64,000 bases of DNA from Symbiodinium natans (lineage: Eukaryota > Sar > Dinophyceae > Suessiales > Symbiodiniaceae), in the NCBI GenBank assembly GCA_905221605.1, contig CAJNDS010002580.1:289693-353692 (forward strand), read 5' to 3'. The notes beneath the pieces were generated by a model. The model saw only the letters and a list, made by a program, of their open reading frames with translations, was not told the origin of the DNA and ran no database searches. The translations under genes and the position numbers were made by a program. Below are positions 11,176 to 23,500 of the stretch, one piece after another. How positions within the stretch are numbered: the first letter of the stretch is position 1; the number at the start of each line of letters is the position of its first letter.

Positions 11176-11235
11176 CTTGCCTCCGCAAGGGCATCGCGCG
11201 AGCGGCAGCGGTAGCCTCAGCCGGCGAAGCAGTAG
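11176..11235 (-). pseudogene. Inverted scrap of the retroelement C-terminal region
   Basis: The minus strand reads LLLRRLRLPLPLARCPCGGK. This matches ALRRRLRLPLPLTALHCGG in the + strand copy near 14.18 kb and ALRRRFRLPLPFASARCGG near 8.65 kb. It lies immediately right of the inverted-repeat element and in opposite orientation to every other fragment of this family, which shows local rearrangement. Confidence 0.6.
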
Positions 11236-11299
11236 GACGCAGTATGACGCAGTACTCGGCATCGGGCACGTCTGTGTCCCAGCTCGTTGGGGAGGCTGT

Positions 11300-14200
11300 G
11301 AAAGCGCAGCTCGCAGCGTCGCCACTCTGCGACAGCAGCGGTCACCATAAACAACGATGTCGCGGTCGCTGCGCTTGCGGAATGGCGAGCAGACCCGCGT
11401 GCTGCCAGCTGGTGGGAAGAAGCCCGTCACGTGCTCATGGCGTCCGAGCCCGTCAGCCCGCAAACGCTGCTGGCAGCTGTAGTGCGTGCTGTGGAGGCCG
11501 CATCAACACACGAACATCACCCGCCTGACCTCGTCTCACGCATCCAGGATGCGTGGCTGCCCAGCAGTGCGCGTGTCCACGTTGGATGGGCGGTCCGCCA
11601 GCTCCGGGAGCCGGATGCGTACTTGCTCGCGCCCGTGCAGGAGGCCTTGCTCGAGTGCTACAGAGGCATGCAGCTGGCGTCGGCGCTTGACCGGCATTCC
11701 GATCGCTTCCGCGCCATGCCGGTCCCGGGCGCCGCTTCCCCTCATGGAGAAGCCGCCGAGACATCCGCGCGCAGCGGGCGGGGACGCCGCCGTGGGCGGG
11801 GCCGTGGCGTTCCGCCGGCTTCTGGGGCGCGTCAGCGTGACCATGATTCGTCGGGCAGCGATACTGGTGCGGCCCCGGTTCCAGACCACGCCCAGGTGCC
11901 GGATCGACAGCCGGTTTCCCTTCCCGACTTCCCTCGCGCTGCTTGGCAGTGGCTTGACGGCCTTGATCTCCTCGCCGAGCTCCGTCGCCAAGTGCCCACC
12001 CTGCACACCGTGCCCCGTTTTCTCGCCGCGGGAGTCCGCCATGCGCTTGTTTCCGCGCTTCAGGCAATTCGGGTAGCGCATGAGGGGCGCGACGACGTCG
12101 CGCGTGTGCGGGCGTGGAAGCTCTTCTTGCTTTTGCCGCGCTTGCTCCTTGCCCGTTGTTTCGAGACGGGTGGAGAAGGTCGGGCCGTTCTACTCCGCCG
12201 GGTGCAACTCTTTCGGGAAGGTCGTTGGGACAGCCTGCATGGCCAGCTCGGCGCAGTGCCCTCCCGCACGAGGCAGCCCACAACCCCGGATGCCTCGGAG
12301 GCTCGCGCAGCTGCAGCCTGTGCCCGGGTCCGGCGAGGGGAGATCTCCCGAGCGCGCCAGGTCCTCACTGCGGCCGCGTTGGCTCCCGGGGACGAAGCCA
12401 CGCTCCGAGCACTCACCGACCCTTCCAGACGGCCGCCGCAGCCGCTGCGACCGGTCCCGCAGCACGTGATGAACCATCACCCTGCAGAGGAGGTCGCGCT
12501 CTCCAAGCAACAAGTCGCCGACGCGCTTCGCACCTCCAAGCGCGGGTCAGCTGCTGGCCTGTCGGGCACCACTGTCGAGTTCTACAAGTTGCTCCTCGAC
12601 GATGAGGGTGCCTTAGAGGCCTTCACATTCGTGGTGAATGTCGCAGTTCGCGCGCAGGCTCCTCCGGTTGCGTTGGACGCCCTGGCCTTGTCGCGCCTCA
12701 CCGCCCTTCGCAAGCCACAGGGAGGGGTCAGAGGCATTGCCACCGGAGATGTCTTCCGTCGCCTCGTCTCTCGTGCTTTGGCGCGCGCGTATGCCGGGGA
12801 GCTCGACGAAGCAACGCGCCCGTTTCAGTTCGCGTTGCGGACCCGTGCAAGCACGGATAGCCTGGCTGCGCTCTGCGGTGGAGTTCGACCCGCGGGCGAC
12901 CGTCGTCTCCCTCGACGGTCGCAGCGCGTATGATACTCTCAGCCGGGCGGCAATCCTATCCAAGCTCAGCGAGGTGGTGCCGGCACTTTTGCCCTTCGCC
13001 CGAGCCATTTATGCCCGCACGTCCACTTTTCTGTGGTGGGACGATGAGGGGACCCTCCACGAAATTTCCCAAGCGGAGGGATTGAGCAAGGAGATCCCCT
13101 CGCGCCAGGCCTGTATGCGTTAGGCCAACACGAGTCGCTCGTGGTGGCGGCTGCGAGCGCCTGTTGGCGTTTCTCGACGATCTTTACGTCGTGACTACGC
13201 CGGAGCGATCTGGGCACCTGGGAGGTGTCGTTGCAGGTGAGGTTGAGCGCGGCGCGGGCGTCGCTGCCAACCTCGGCAAGACACAAATATACAACGCTCA
13301 GGGAGGCGCAGCGCCGCCGGACATTGCCGCCTTAGGCCCGGACGTCTGGCGGGGGGATTTGCCGCCCGAACGGCGTGGGTTCGTCGCACTCGGCGTCCCG
13401 ATCGGCCACCCGGACTTCGTTGCGTCCCAGGCCGAAGAGCGCCTGCGCGCCGAGGCCGAGTTGCTGCGGCGATTGCCGCTCCTGCCGGACCTCCAGTGCG
13501 CGTGGCTGCTCCTTGTCTACTGCGCGTCGCCCCGGGCGCAGCATTTGCTCCGCAACGTCCCGCCCGACCACATCCTCCCTTATGCCCGGGCCCACGATGA
13601 CGCGATATGGGACGTCGTCACGCGCCTTCTTGGTGGGGAAGGCCCGGGTGAGGAGGCTGCGTGGACTGCAGCGCGCCTCGGCGCCTTCCTGCCGCCCAGC
13701 TTGGGGGGCCTGGGTGTGTTGGCTGCAGAGCGGGTTGCGCCGGCTGCATACTGGGCGGCTTGGGCAGATGCCCTCCCAGTTTTGCGCCAACGCTTCCCCG
13801 ACGTCGCCCAGCAACTCGTGCGCGCGCTCGAAAGCGATGCAGTCGCCGCACCGCCCTGCGTGCGGGCAGCGGCGGCGGCTACGGAGCGCTGAGACGCGGC
13901 TGGTTGGGATGAGCGGCCTCACTGGGCGGCATGTGCCGACGGGGCCCAGGTCCCGGCTACAGACGGTGAGCTCGGGCTCGGTGGCCCTGGCTGGCAGCGA
14001 CGCGCTGTTCTCGCACTCCACACGTCCTTCCGAGAACGCGAGCTGCTCCCGGCCATGGCGCCCGATGCGCGAGCCCTCTTTCGCTCTCAATCTGGGCAAC
14101 ATGCGGGCATGTGGCTCGCCGCTATACCGGCTGACGCAGCTGCGACCCTGGCCCCAGACTTGATGCACATTGCCCTCAGGCGACGCCTCCGCCTGCCGCT

Positions 14201-14822
14201 ACCATTGACCGCCCTGCATTGTGGAGGCGACGGAGCTCCCGGCTGCCATGGAATGCTATGGACAGGCCGATGCGTTAGGTGACCACTTCGTCGCCTGCCC
14301 GCGTACTGGCTTGCTGCCGCGCCGAGGCTTTGTCCTTGAGCGCGCGTGGGTGCAGGTCGCGCGCGAGGCGGTCGGGGCGGAGGGCCGAGTAGTGCCACAG
14401 CAGTGGCTGGCCCGGACCACGGCACCTTTGGTGGTGTACGGGGCCACGCAGGGCGGTGAGGCACTCTGTTGCGACGCGACGCTTGTCTCGCCCCTGACGC
14501 GAGCGGGTCGCCCAGTCCCAGGTGCCGACGTGCGAGACGGGGCCGCGTTGGCGGCCGCGCGCCGCCGCAAGCACGCGCGATATCCCGAGCTCCTGCGGGG
14601 AGGTCCGCAACGGCTCGTCGTGCTCGCGGCGGAGGTGGGCGGCAGGTGGGGCGAGGAGTGCCAGCGCTTCGTTCGCCAGCTCCTGCGTCTCCGCGTTCAG
14701 AGGGCCCCTGCAACCCTGCGTGCCACGGCGGCCCAGGGGTGGGCAAGGCGATGGTGGGGCCTGCTCTCGGTCGCCGTGCAGAGGGCAGTTGCCAGCACGG
14801 CCCTGGGTGTCTGGACGATGCG
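11300..14822 (+). pseudogene. Best-preserved non-LTR retrotransposon copy, frameshifted
   Basis: An open frame runs from about 11300 through a long N-terminal region (AWKLFLLLPRLL near 12.11 kb) into the reverse transcriptase. GSAAGLSGTTVEFYKLLLDD is near 12.55 kb and GGVRGIATGDVFRRLVSRAL near 12.72 kb. After a frameshift near 12.88 kb come motif A (VVSLDGRSAYDTL), then motif B (EQGDPLAPGLYALGQ, 13.08-13.13 kb) in another frame, then motif C (FLDDLYVV, near 13.17 kb) in a third frame. A TGA interrupts the frame at 13890-13892. A last shift near 14.27 kb precedes GDHFVACPRTGLL and ALCCDATLVSPLT, ending ASTALG near 14.81 kb. The C-terminal pattern, a cysteine/histidine cluster then a D-rich segment, resembles the CCHC plus restriction-like endonuclease tail of R2/NeSL-type elements; that assignment is inference. 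The copy is inactive. Confidence 0.8.
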
Positions 14823-15160
14823 GAAAGGGAAGGGGAAGGAAGGGAAGGAAGGGGAAAGAAGGGGAAGGAACGGGAAGCAAAGGGAAGGAAAGGGAAGAAA
14901 AGGAAAGGGAAGGGAAGAAAAGGGAAGGGAAGGGAAGGGAAGGCAAAGCAAATGGAAAAGGAGGAAAAAATTAAAGGAAAGGATAAAGGGGAGAAAGTCA
15001 AAGGAAAAAAGAAAGATAAAGAAACATAGCAGGAAGAGAGAAAGAAAAGATAAAGAGCAACCGCAAGTGCAAGGGAAGGAGAAAAAAACAAAAAACGATC
15101 AAAACAACGAGCAAAACAAACAGATAGATAACAGGGAAACAGAGAAACAAAGAGAAAGAG
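14822..15160. repeat. Purine-only GGGAA/GGAAA tract at the retroelement 3' end
   Basis: About 340 bases of almost pure A/G, mainly GGGAAA and GGAAG units, start directly after the last conserved codons of the retroelement. The reading frame stays open through it, giving an artificial Lys/Gly/Glu-rich tail. Non-LTR elements often end in A-rich or simple-sequence tails used in priming, so this is probably an expanded 3' tail. Confidence 0.7.
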
Positions 15161-15437
15161 AGGCATGTCAGGGCTACGTTGGTCAGCGTTCCGACGCGGC
15201 CCTGCTAAGGCGACAGCAAAAGCGGTCGACCACTTGCTGTCAAGCGCGTAGAGGTTATCGCAGTTTGAAGTCCCAATGCAAGGATTCCACCCTGCGGGTT
15301 CACGGTGGGCGAAATCCTTTACCCCCGATCTACCCAAAGCCAACTAGCTTGAGAAGACTCCAATGCCGTATAACTTTATCATATAACACAATCACAATCG
15401 CAGTCACAATCCACTAGACACCTTATTCATCAATCTA

Positions 15438-15582
15438 GAGATGCCTCCTCTCCCCTCCCTCCCCTTACCTCTTTCTTTCCTTCCTTCCCCTTTTCCTTCC
15501 TTTCCCTTTCCATTTCCTTTCCCTTTCTTTTTCCTTTCTTTTCCTTTCAACTGCCTTTCCTTCTCCTTTCCCTTTCCATGTA
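15438..15582. repeat. Pyrimidine-only CCCTTTCC tract
   Basis: About 145 bases of C/T. Read on the minus strand it is GGAAAGGG, the same kind of sequence as the tract at 14822-15160. The two form a large imperfect inverted repeat separated by about 280 bases. It may be the 3' tail of a second element inserted on the minus strand, but no reverse transcriptase remains were recognised upstream on that strand (15.6-17.4 kb). Confidence 0.6.
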
Positions 15583-15589
15583 CAGCAGC

Positions 15590-17555
15590 CCAAGCCTTCA
15601 AAAGCAGAACCCAAAACTTGAACAGTACCATACCCTGCCAATCCCCGCCAAACCCTCGAGAGCTTGCTTGGTTTGGCTACGGACAAGGCCATGGAAATGT
15701 CCGCTTGGGGGGGGGTCCATGCAACTCCTCGGTTCAGAAATGTGCTGCCCCAGGTCCCCAGCGTCCCCCCCATTCCTTTTCCCCATTGGTTCGTGAGTAG
15801 AAGCCCTCTCACCTCGCCAGCCTGTGGCTGGCACCGCAAACTTCGTTGGCGAACTGCCCGGTCGTCCGACCCCCTCCCCCCTCGTGAGCTGCACATGCCC
15901 GGTTCCGCCTGCCATGACAATGCATTGGGACCTACTGCGAGGATTTGCGGAAAATGGCGTGCGGCAGCTTCCCCACAACTCCTAGGCCCTTGCCATTGGT
16001 ATCCCCCAAAACCATCCAAAACGGCACCAAAGAAACACGGCCCAACTTTAGGCCAGCAAAGAGTGGCCAGCGCCTGAGCGCTATCGCTTTGTCGCTTTGG
16101 AGGACGATACAGCCTTGAGATTCCCGAGCTGCCGAGTTCATCAATCCGCTTGCCCGTGCACATGCTCCAGTGCCCCCACCCCCCCCCGTCCCAGCCCTGC
16201 CGTTACACGTGTGCCGATTGCAGCGACACGCTTACCGGCGACCTCAGCGCACAGGTCACCGCCTCCCCTCCCCGAACCTACGTACTCGTAGTTGCCCGAG
16301 GACTTCGTTGGCCAGTTGCAAAAAAACTTGCAATTTTGCACGTATTTCGCTGGGGCATCTGGGTGATCAAATCAAGCACGGCACTATCCTTGGACATGAA
16401 CCCGAATACAACCCGAATACATCCGATCACCACAGGATACGCAACGTCAATTCGTTACCCATCAAAGGCTTGCTGAGACATACCACTGAACTAGCAACGT
16501 AATCTGGCACACTTTGGCGAGCGTTAACGGCTAACGTTGCCATACCAACCAAGCTCATCGTTAGCAGGGTCAAGTTGAGCTGCCCATCGAAAATGTAGGT
16601 TTGGCGGAGATGGTTGCCAGCCATGATCACCTGGCAAACCAGGTCGGCTCCGTGCGACATGCCATGTTATTGTTGCAATGGTTGCGCAGCTTTTGCTTCT
16701 GAGAGTGCCGAGTCCAAGGCCACAGCGATCCAACGACGAGTCCAACAATCCAGGCGCGGGATTCGGATGATGATTGGCTACTAGTAGTTGGACTAGTTTT
16801 TGTCCGGGTAGGTAAGGTTGCCGCACGTGGAACTCGTCGTGTTTTGCTGCATTTCCAAGGGTGGGCGCTGCGTCAGTGACCGAGGGTTTGGTGGTGTTAC
16901 CACGAGAACCCCCCACAAGGCTTTGTAACATTTTAGCTTGTGCGTCTTGCCTACACAAAGACCTAAACATACATCCTTTAGTTTTTTGTCTCTTTCATGT
17001 CTTTTATATGTTACACGGATTGTGGGGTGAGCTTGCACGTTTTTCCAAATGCTCGACGAGAGGCCCGGAAATGTTACCGGTAACATTTCGGCCCCCCCTT
17101 AAAACAAGGGCCAATGTTTGTTGTGCCGTCCATCGGTTCTGTGCTTGGTGGCCTGTTGGACCTGAACGCGGGCCAAACTCGGTTCGACACAAAATCGGTT
17201 TACTGGAAGAAATTGTTGCGCTTTTGGTCAGGCAAGATGCCACACGCGCGGAAGCCAGACGAGCTGGGCAGCTCAATCCGTGTTTGTGGCAACTGGTTGT
17301 TCATGCCATAACTTCCATGACCCATCATATGGTTCGGTTGTGTTGAGGCCATTGCCTGAGTATCACAACCAAACATCAAGCCCATCGAGTATTACACGTT
17401 CACTGTGCCCATATGTTTCCGCACATGGTCCCGCGAAAGAACCATAAGCAAGCACACCATGAGCCCGGCCAAGAGTTGAGGTAACTTATAACTGTCGCCA
17501 TGGCCCCTTGCCAACGTCAGACGAAGCAGCTGCAACTACATGAACCTGTCCCGGC
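15590..17555. other. Stretch without a recognised gene
   Basis: Open frames of up to about 230 codons exist on the minus strand, but they are shadows of low-complexity sequence or show no domain. The only clear structure is a perfect 22-bp palindrome at 17068-17089, annotated separately. Confidence 0.4.
17068..17089. repeat. Perfect 22-bp palindrome
   Basis: GAAATGTTACC followed directly by its reverse complement GGTAACATTTC, with no spacer. It lies between the retroelement island and the coiled-coil gene. It could be a dimeric protein-binding site or the relic of an inverted-repeat element; neither can be shown from sequence. Confidence 0.8.
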
Positions 17556-17556
17556 A

Positions 17557-20500
17557 TGCAGCACGCCAAGGCACTTGCAATTCTGGAAGTAAAAGATGGC
17601 GTAATTCAGCGGTTGGAACAAGAGGTAAATGCCGCTGAAGTGGAAATCAGCCATTACGAAGAAGGTGCAGAGCTGGCGGAAGCACGAGCTGCCGCGGCAT
17701 TGGCAACTGAGGCGACCGTGGCTGCGATCGAACATGAAACACGATGCGTCGCTGATGTGTATGCGCTCAGCGACTGCCAAATGCTGGCAGATATGGCTGC
17801 GCAAGCAGAGCGTCGGGCCCAATATGCAGCCAGCGAAATCCGTGACCTTGAAGAAGAGAGCAGGGAAGCCGAACATACTGTTGAGAAGCTATCCATAGAG
17901 ATGTTGCACATGCAGTCGGCACAGCCAACTTCACGGCCTTCTGCCGCCGAAGTTGCTTGGCCATTCTGTTGTGAAGCGGCCGTTATTACCATCGCCGGCA
18001 GATGGAGCATCATTGCAAGGGGTTTTGTGGTTATGGCTTGCGTTGTTGTTCCTTTACACTTGTCCTTCAACAGCCACACCCCATCCACCTTTCACCCCCT
18101 CCCTTGCCCTGCACATCATTGCCTTGCCCACCAGCTTTTGTTTTCAGCTGGAAGGCACTGTTTGCGGGGTCAAAAAAAGGCTTCCAGCTGAGGTGGCGCG
18201 GTTGGAGGAGGCACTGGCTCAGTCCGAGGTCGCTCTTCAAAACGCGGAAGAGCAAGCCCAAGAAGCTCGACGACGTGAACTACAACTCCTTCAGCACGCG
18301 GGCCTTGGAACGGCATAGTATACGTTGTATGTACCTTCTTGGCTTGTGCGTTCACGGATTGCTTGGAGTATTCACTCCAGGCACTGGTTCGGTGACGACA
18401 GAGAGTGGTACTGTTCGAGAGAGTCCAGGGCCCGGGCCCCAATTCGACCAGAGTTTGGCGGCCGTGGAAAAGCATCTCAAGGCGCAGCATGCCACTCAAC
18501 GAGACTGCTACGGTTTAGAACGTCCTAGATTCAGCCGGCAGCTAGATGCAAGAAGGAGGGAAACATACTTGCCAATGGGGGCATTGCGCTGCCCGCAGGA
18601 GATACTGGAGCGGCATGAGGAAGAGATGGCTTCTGTGGCCACTCGACACTCGGATGCCAAATGGACCTGAAAGTAGGCACCCCTTGAGGCGCAAGTGGCG
18701 ACATGAAACATGGAGATGATTTGCGAGGGCCAATGACATGACGGCAGGGTTTGCGTAGTAAGCATCGTTTAAAGCATTCAAGATGGCCGAGCGGCACGTA
18801 GTTCGCAAATGGCTGCGCGTGTAGCTGCTACTGCTGTTGCTGCTCACTGACGCAGCAATACCTCAGGTCTTTGCGCTGATTTTAGCACCGCAACAGCCGC
18901 CAGCGGCACTGAGCCCCCCCACCTTCGTTCTTCACAAAGCGTGCGCCAGAGACGGGCCAAGCCCAGACCGAGCTCGCGACCAGCACTCGATTCAGCCCAA
19001 AAGCTCATTGAGGATCGATTTGAAGAAGTTCAACAGCTTCGCAGTCATTGCCATGTGGTGGAGCAAGATCTGGCACAAGCTACGCTACTCAGTCACCATG
19101 CGACTGCATCGCGAGACAAGGCTGAATCAGACAGTCAAAGGGTGTCATCTCAACTCCAGAGAGCGCGCCAAGATTTTGCTGCAACATTGTTGCAGCTGCA
19201 GGAGTCGCAGGCATCAGAGGTGCAGATTCTGGAATCTGCAAGCCAAAAGTCCAAGTTGACAGGCGGTCGAGGCCCAGAGGAGGTGGCACGTGAAACATCC
19301 GAGCTCAGAAATTCGCTGCACACGTTGTGCCAGAAGTTGCAGCAGCAATCGCAGAAAAGTGACCTCAGCAAGGACACCCACCGACCAGCATGGCTTCAAG
19401 GCGTTGTAGACATTGGAGGGCAGGTGCTGCTGGCAATGGCATCTCTTGGCGAGGTCAACCACAAACTGCAACTGGCAGAAATGCAACTAAAGCTCCCAAG
19501 GCAAGCTGCGACATCTGAGACCCACAAAACGAACACGTTGGCTGTCTCGGATCTGGACGCGAAGAGACTACAAGATCAGGCCGCCCAGGATGCCGATGTC
19601 CTGCGACTTCAAGCAGCTGCATCAGAGCAAGCACTTCTTAGGGACGAAGCGACATCTTTGCGAAACCAGCTTGATTTTGCGGAAGGTTGCAATTCAGTGC
19701 ATGCAAAGACATGCATGGATTACGCGCGCGGCATTCGGACAGGCACCGGAAACTGTATCGACGAAGCCTATCATGCCGCAGCACCTGTGTTTATTGAGCA
19801 CGCCGAAGTATCCCAGGAATCTGTTGGACCTCTTTTGGTACGTATTCTGGAAAGCTTAGCCAATGCGCAACGCTGGGCTTTAGCCAGCGAGTTAGAATCT
19901 GCCACGTGGAAGGAGTTGATTCAGCAGATTGCCGCTCGAGACAAAGCACTCGGGGAGCTTGCATCTACCACTGCCCAGCCCAGAGCACCCGCAGTGTCTC
20001 CAGTGTCTCTAGTTTCTCCTTTCGTTGGGGAGCTCTGCCCAGCAAGTATGGCAGACAGGTGCGTGGGACTCCTGGAAGCACAATGTTCCAACATATCCAA
20101 CCAGTGGCACCATGCTGTATCTATGTGTTGCAAGTTGGAGATGGATCTGCGATCCTTGGATTCACAAACTCCGGCGAAAACGGAAGCTGCATACAAAGAA
20201 GCTGCAGCTGCCATGCTCCGACAGAAGAGTATGTGGAACCAGGAGCTGTTGCAGAGATGCATCGCCTGGCTCTCGCGGTCGAATGATGTGTCCGACTGGC
20301 AGGCTATGGCCGCAGTGCGGGAACTTGGACTGGAGCGTTCTTTGCGTGATATGGTGTCCTTGAGCCAGTCACTACGAGAGAAAATTTGGAGTCTAGAAGC
20401 TGAGCATGAGAGCCTCAGAGCCGCATCCAGCTTTTGGAGGAATTCATCAGATGGCGCATCTAAGCTCGGGCGGCGAGACGGGCACTGGGGTCTCCAGCAG

Positions 20501-23500
20501 CACATCGACTCACTGAAGTCCGAGTTGGGATCAGCACGCCGGGAGCTCGGCGCTGTGAAGGAGCAGTTCGACACCATCGTGACCAAGCTACATGGACTGC
20601 CAGATTCGAGCAACACCGATGACGAAACTCCACCTCCAGCTGGCTCAGGCGGAAACGAGGATGTGGCTCTCGCGCAAATATACCCTGCATTGACTTCGAT
20701 TGCGCGGCAATTGCAACAGTTTTGCCGCGAGACCGACACCCAAAGCAGATCAGATTCCTGTCACCTGATCTTGGAAGAGTTGCGGCACACTCGGTCATGG
20801 TGCAAGCAGGTGGAGCAAGAATTACAGCAGCAAGCTGCCCTTTCGAAGCAACTGCTCGCCACTTCGGGCGGCGAGATTTCCGCTTCTTATCACAGAGCAT
20901 CATCCCTGTCGACCGACTTGTCCGTTGCTGACTTGGATCGCTCTCTGACACCCGGCATGAAGGAATGTCAAGCACGTCAGTGCGCAACCATGCACAGCAA
21001 TTTGCTCAGCATCCGAACGCAGCTGAGGCCTAATGGTGTTCTTAACCGGGTTGAGGCCATCCTCAACATGCAGCAGGACCTCCAAACAGGCTACCGAGCT
21101 GTCACGAGAGAACTTCATGAGCTTCAGAACCAGAAGCAGGCGCAGGAGTGCCTGGGTCACCGTCAGAGGGAACAGTCACAACCAGGGTGTGCATGCTGCA
21201 GACCGCAAGCAAAAGTGAGCTAAAACATGCTGAAACGTTGACTCAGGAAAGCAATTGGACGGCTGCAAGGCCAAGTGCACCGGCGCAACCAGCGCCTGGA
21301 GCAGCTTGCCGGCCAGCTGGAAGCCAAAAGAGAGGCAGCGCAAACAGCGCAGGAGCCGAAGGTAGTTCCGAGCATCTGTCCAGCATGCTAAGGGACTTCG
21401 AGCCAGTTTCTGCTGTCGATTCTTTTTGCCCTGCGAGGAGGAAGAGGTCCAGTATGCTCAGCTGGAGATGCAAGAAAGCTGCCAGTCAGAGCTGACTGAG
21501 CTCCAGCAGATGCATCGCAAGGAGGCCACTGCCGCAGCATCCTTGCAAGGCAGCTGAGGGCATTTTGGGTTTGGGGTTGGAGAAGGTGTCGTGAACATTC
21601 GTGAACCAAAATATTGGTAGGTAAAGGGCTCGACCATTGCTCCGCAGGTAGTGCTCAGGAGGAGGAGGCTATTGCTACCCGGATGTCAGCCGAAGCAGCA
21701 TCAGCCAGAAAAGCCGAAGCGGTTGCCAGCAATGAGGCCCAAGCGGCTTGGGCAGCTGTAGAAGCTACCCGCACTGAAAGTGAGGCGGTCAATGGCATGA
21801 GCCTCACTGCACGACGATTGCAGTCCCTATCTCAGGCACTGCAAAGGCAAGACGTCGGATCTGGGCTGAGCGACCTGTCCCGCGATCTGTCCATGGTGTC
21901 AGCAGAGCTCCATCATCAAGTCGAGGCATGCGCTGAAGCCCGGCAAGAGCTCAGAAGCATTGAAGGGGAGCAGCTCGAGGCTGCAGAATCTGAACAGAAA
22001 TCGGAGGTGAGAAGTCAGGAACTTCAGGAGCAAGTACGGTTGCTGATGCTGGCCTCAAGTGCTGCCTGCGAGCTGAGAAATGCACAAGCAAGCTTAGAGC
22101 ACGGAGAGGAAGAGCTAGAAAGGATCGGCGAACAGCTAGAGATGAAGGCGTCAAGTTGCAAAGAATTCCTTGAAGAGAGGAGTGCTGCGCAAAACCAAGC
22201 AGACAGCGAGGAACAGGCGTTGAGTCAGCTGCAGTCAGCAAGTCGTCGTTTGGAGTCACGGCTGCAGAGAGCAGAAGCCAGGCAACATACGCAAGACCGA
22301 CGATACAAGCAGGAAAGAAGTGAGTGGAAGCAACAGCTCCGACAACTTCAGTCACATGACTTAAAGCCCCGGAAAAGCATTGGCAACTTTGCAGAGCCTG
22401 TCGCGGTGGCCTTCGAGCCGATCACTGAAGTTAATCGTGAGCAGCTGGAGTGCCAGCGCTTAATGCAGCAGGAGCATGGCCTGGAAGAGCAGGCGAGAGA
22501 TTTGCAGTCTCAGTTGGAAGCGACGAGGCGTCGCAGCCAAATGCTTCTCAAGGAATATGATACCGAAAGATACCTGGCGAAGCGTGGCGAGGAAGTGCTC
22601 GCCACCGAGATCGCATCTGCAAGAGGTCGAGTCACTGCGATGTCCTATGAATTAAGCCGCCTTCGTCAAGCCACGAGCGCTCCGCAAGGCAACCTGGACA
22701 TATCCGCGTCAGCCGTGTCAGTCCCGTCAGGTCAGGCTAGTCGCGAGAGAGAGACTGCCGAGGCCTTCCGGGACGTGAGAAGTCGCTTGAAGAAGCTTCA
22801 GGGGTCTCTTTCGCAAGAACAGGAGCAAAGCCGGCAACTACGAGATCGAGTCTCCCAGCTCAAGCAGCTGCATGCTCAGCTTCGTGAACGCATACGAGAC
22901 GCAGAGCAGAGACTCCAAGTAAGCCGTGACGATGTCGAGAGGAAGCGGGTGCTTGCCACCACTTTGCAAAAGCGTCGTCAGGAATTTGCCGAGCAGTCGG
23001 CCCTGACAGAACAGCAAGAAGAGGAAAGCAGTAGATCCCTCCAACAACTTCGGAGTGACGCTGTCAGAAAAGATGCTGCCATTAAGAACTTGCAGAATGA
23101 GGTTGCAGCGGCACAGCAGGAGGAAGCAAAGGAAATCAGTGGCAAAGACAAAGCCCTTCAAGAGAATGTCAGATCCAAAATACAGGTCGAGCTGCATCTC
23201 AAAGAACAGCAGCTGCACCATGCGCGTACCAAAGCGCAGCTACTCAAGACACGCTTGGATGCTGAGGTCCGGCGACATGGTCGCATCCGACGGGTCGGCA
23301 GGAGTGTGTCCAGCCAGCTTGAAGGACAACCGAGTCAGGATGTAGGAAGCAACAGCTTCGGAGATGAATCTCCTTTGCCAGCTGGACATGCGAGTGAGCC
23401 GGTGGTCGCTTTGCCCACTGGCATGGACAGCATGGAGTCTTTGAGAAGCTTTGGTCTCTCAGCTGACGACCTGTCCGGCATCATGCCTCAAGCAACACAT

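Noticed and set aside
14087-15343. 418-codon minus-strand frame rich in Phe/Leu/Pro/Ser
   Set aside because: It is the reverse of the retroelement C-terminal region and its purine tail; the hydrophobic composition comes from CCTTT repeats.
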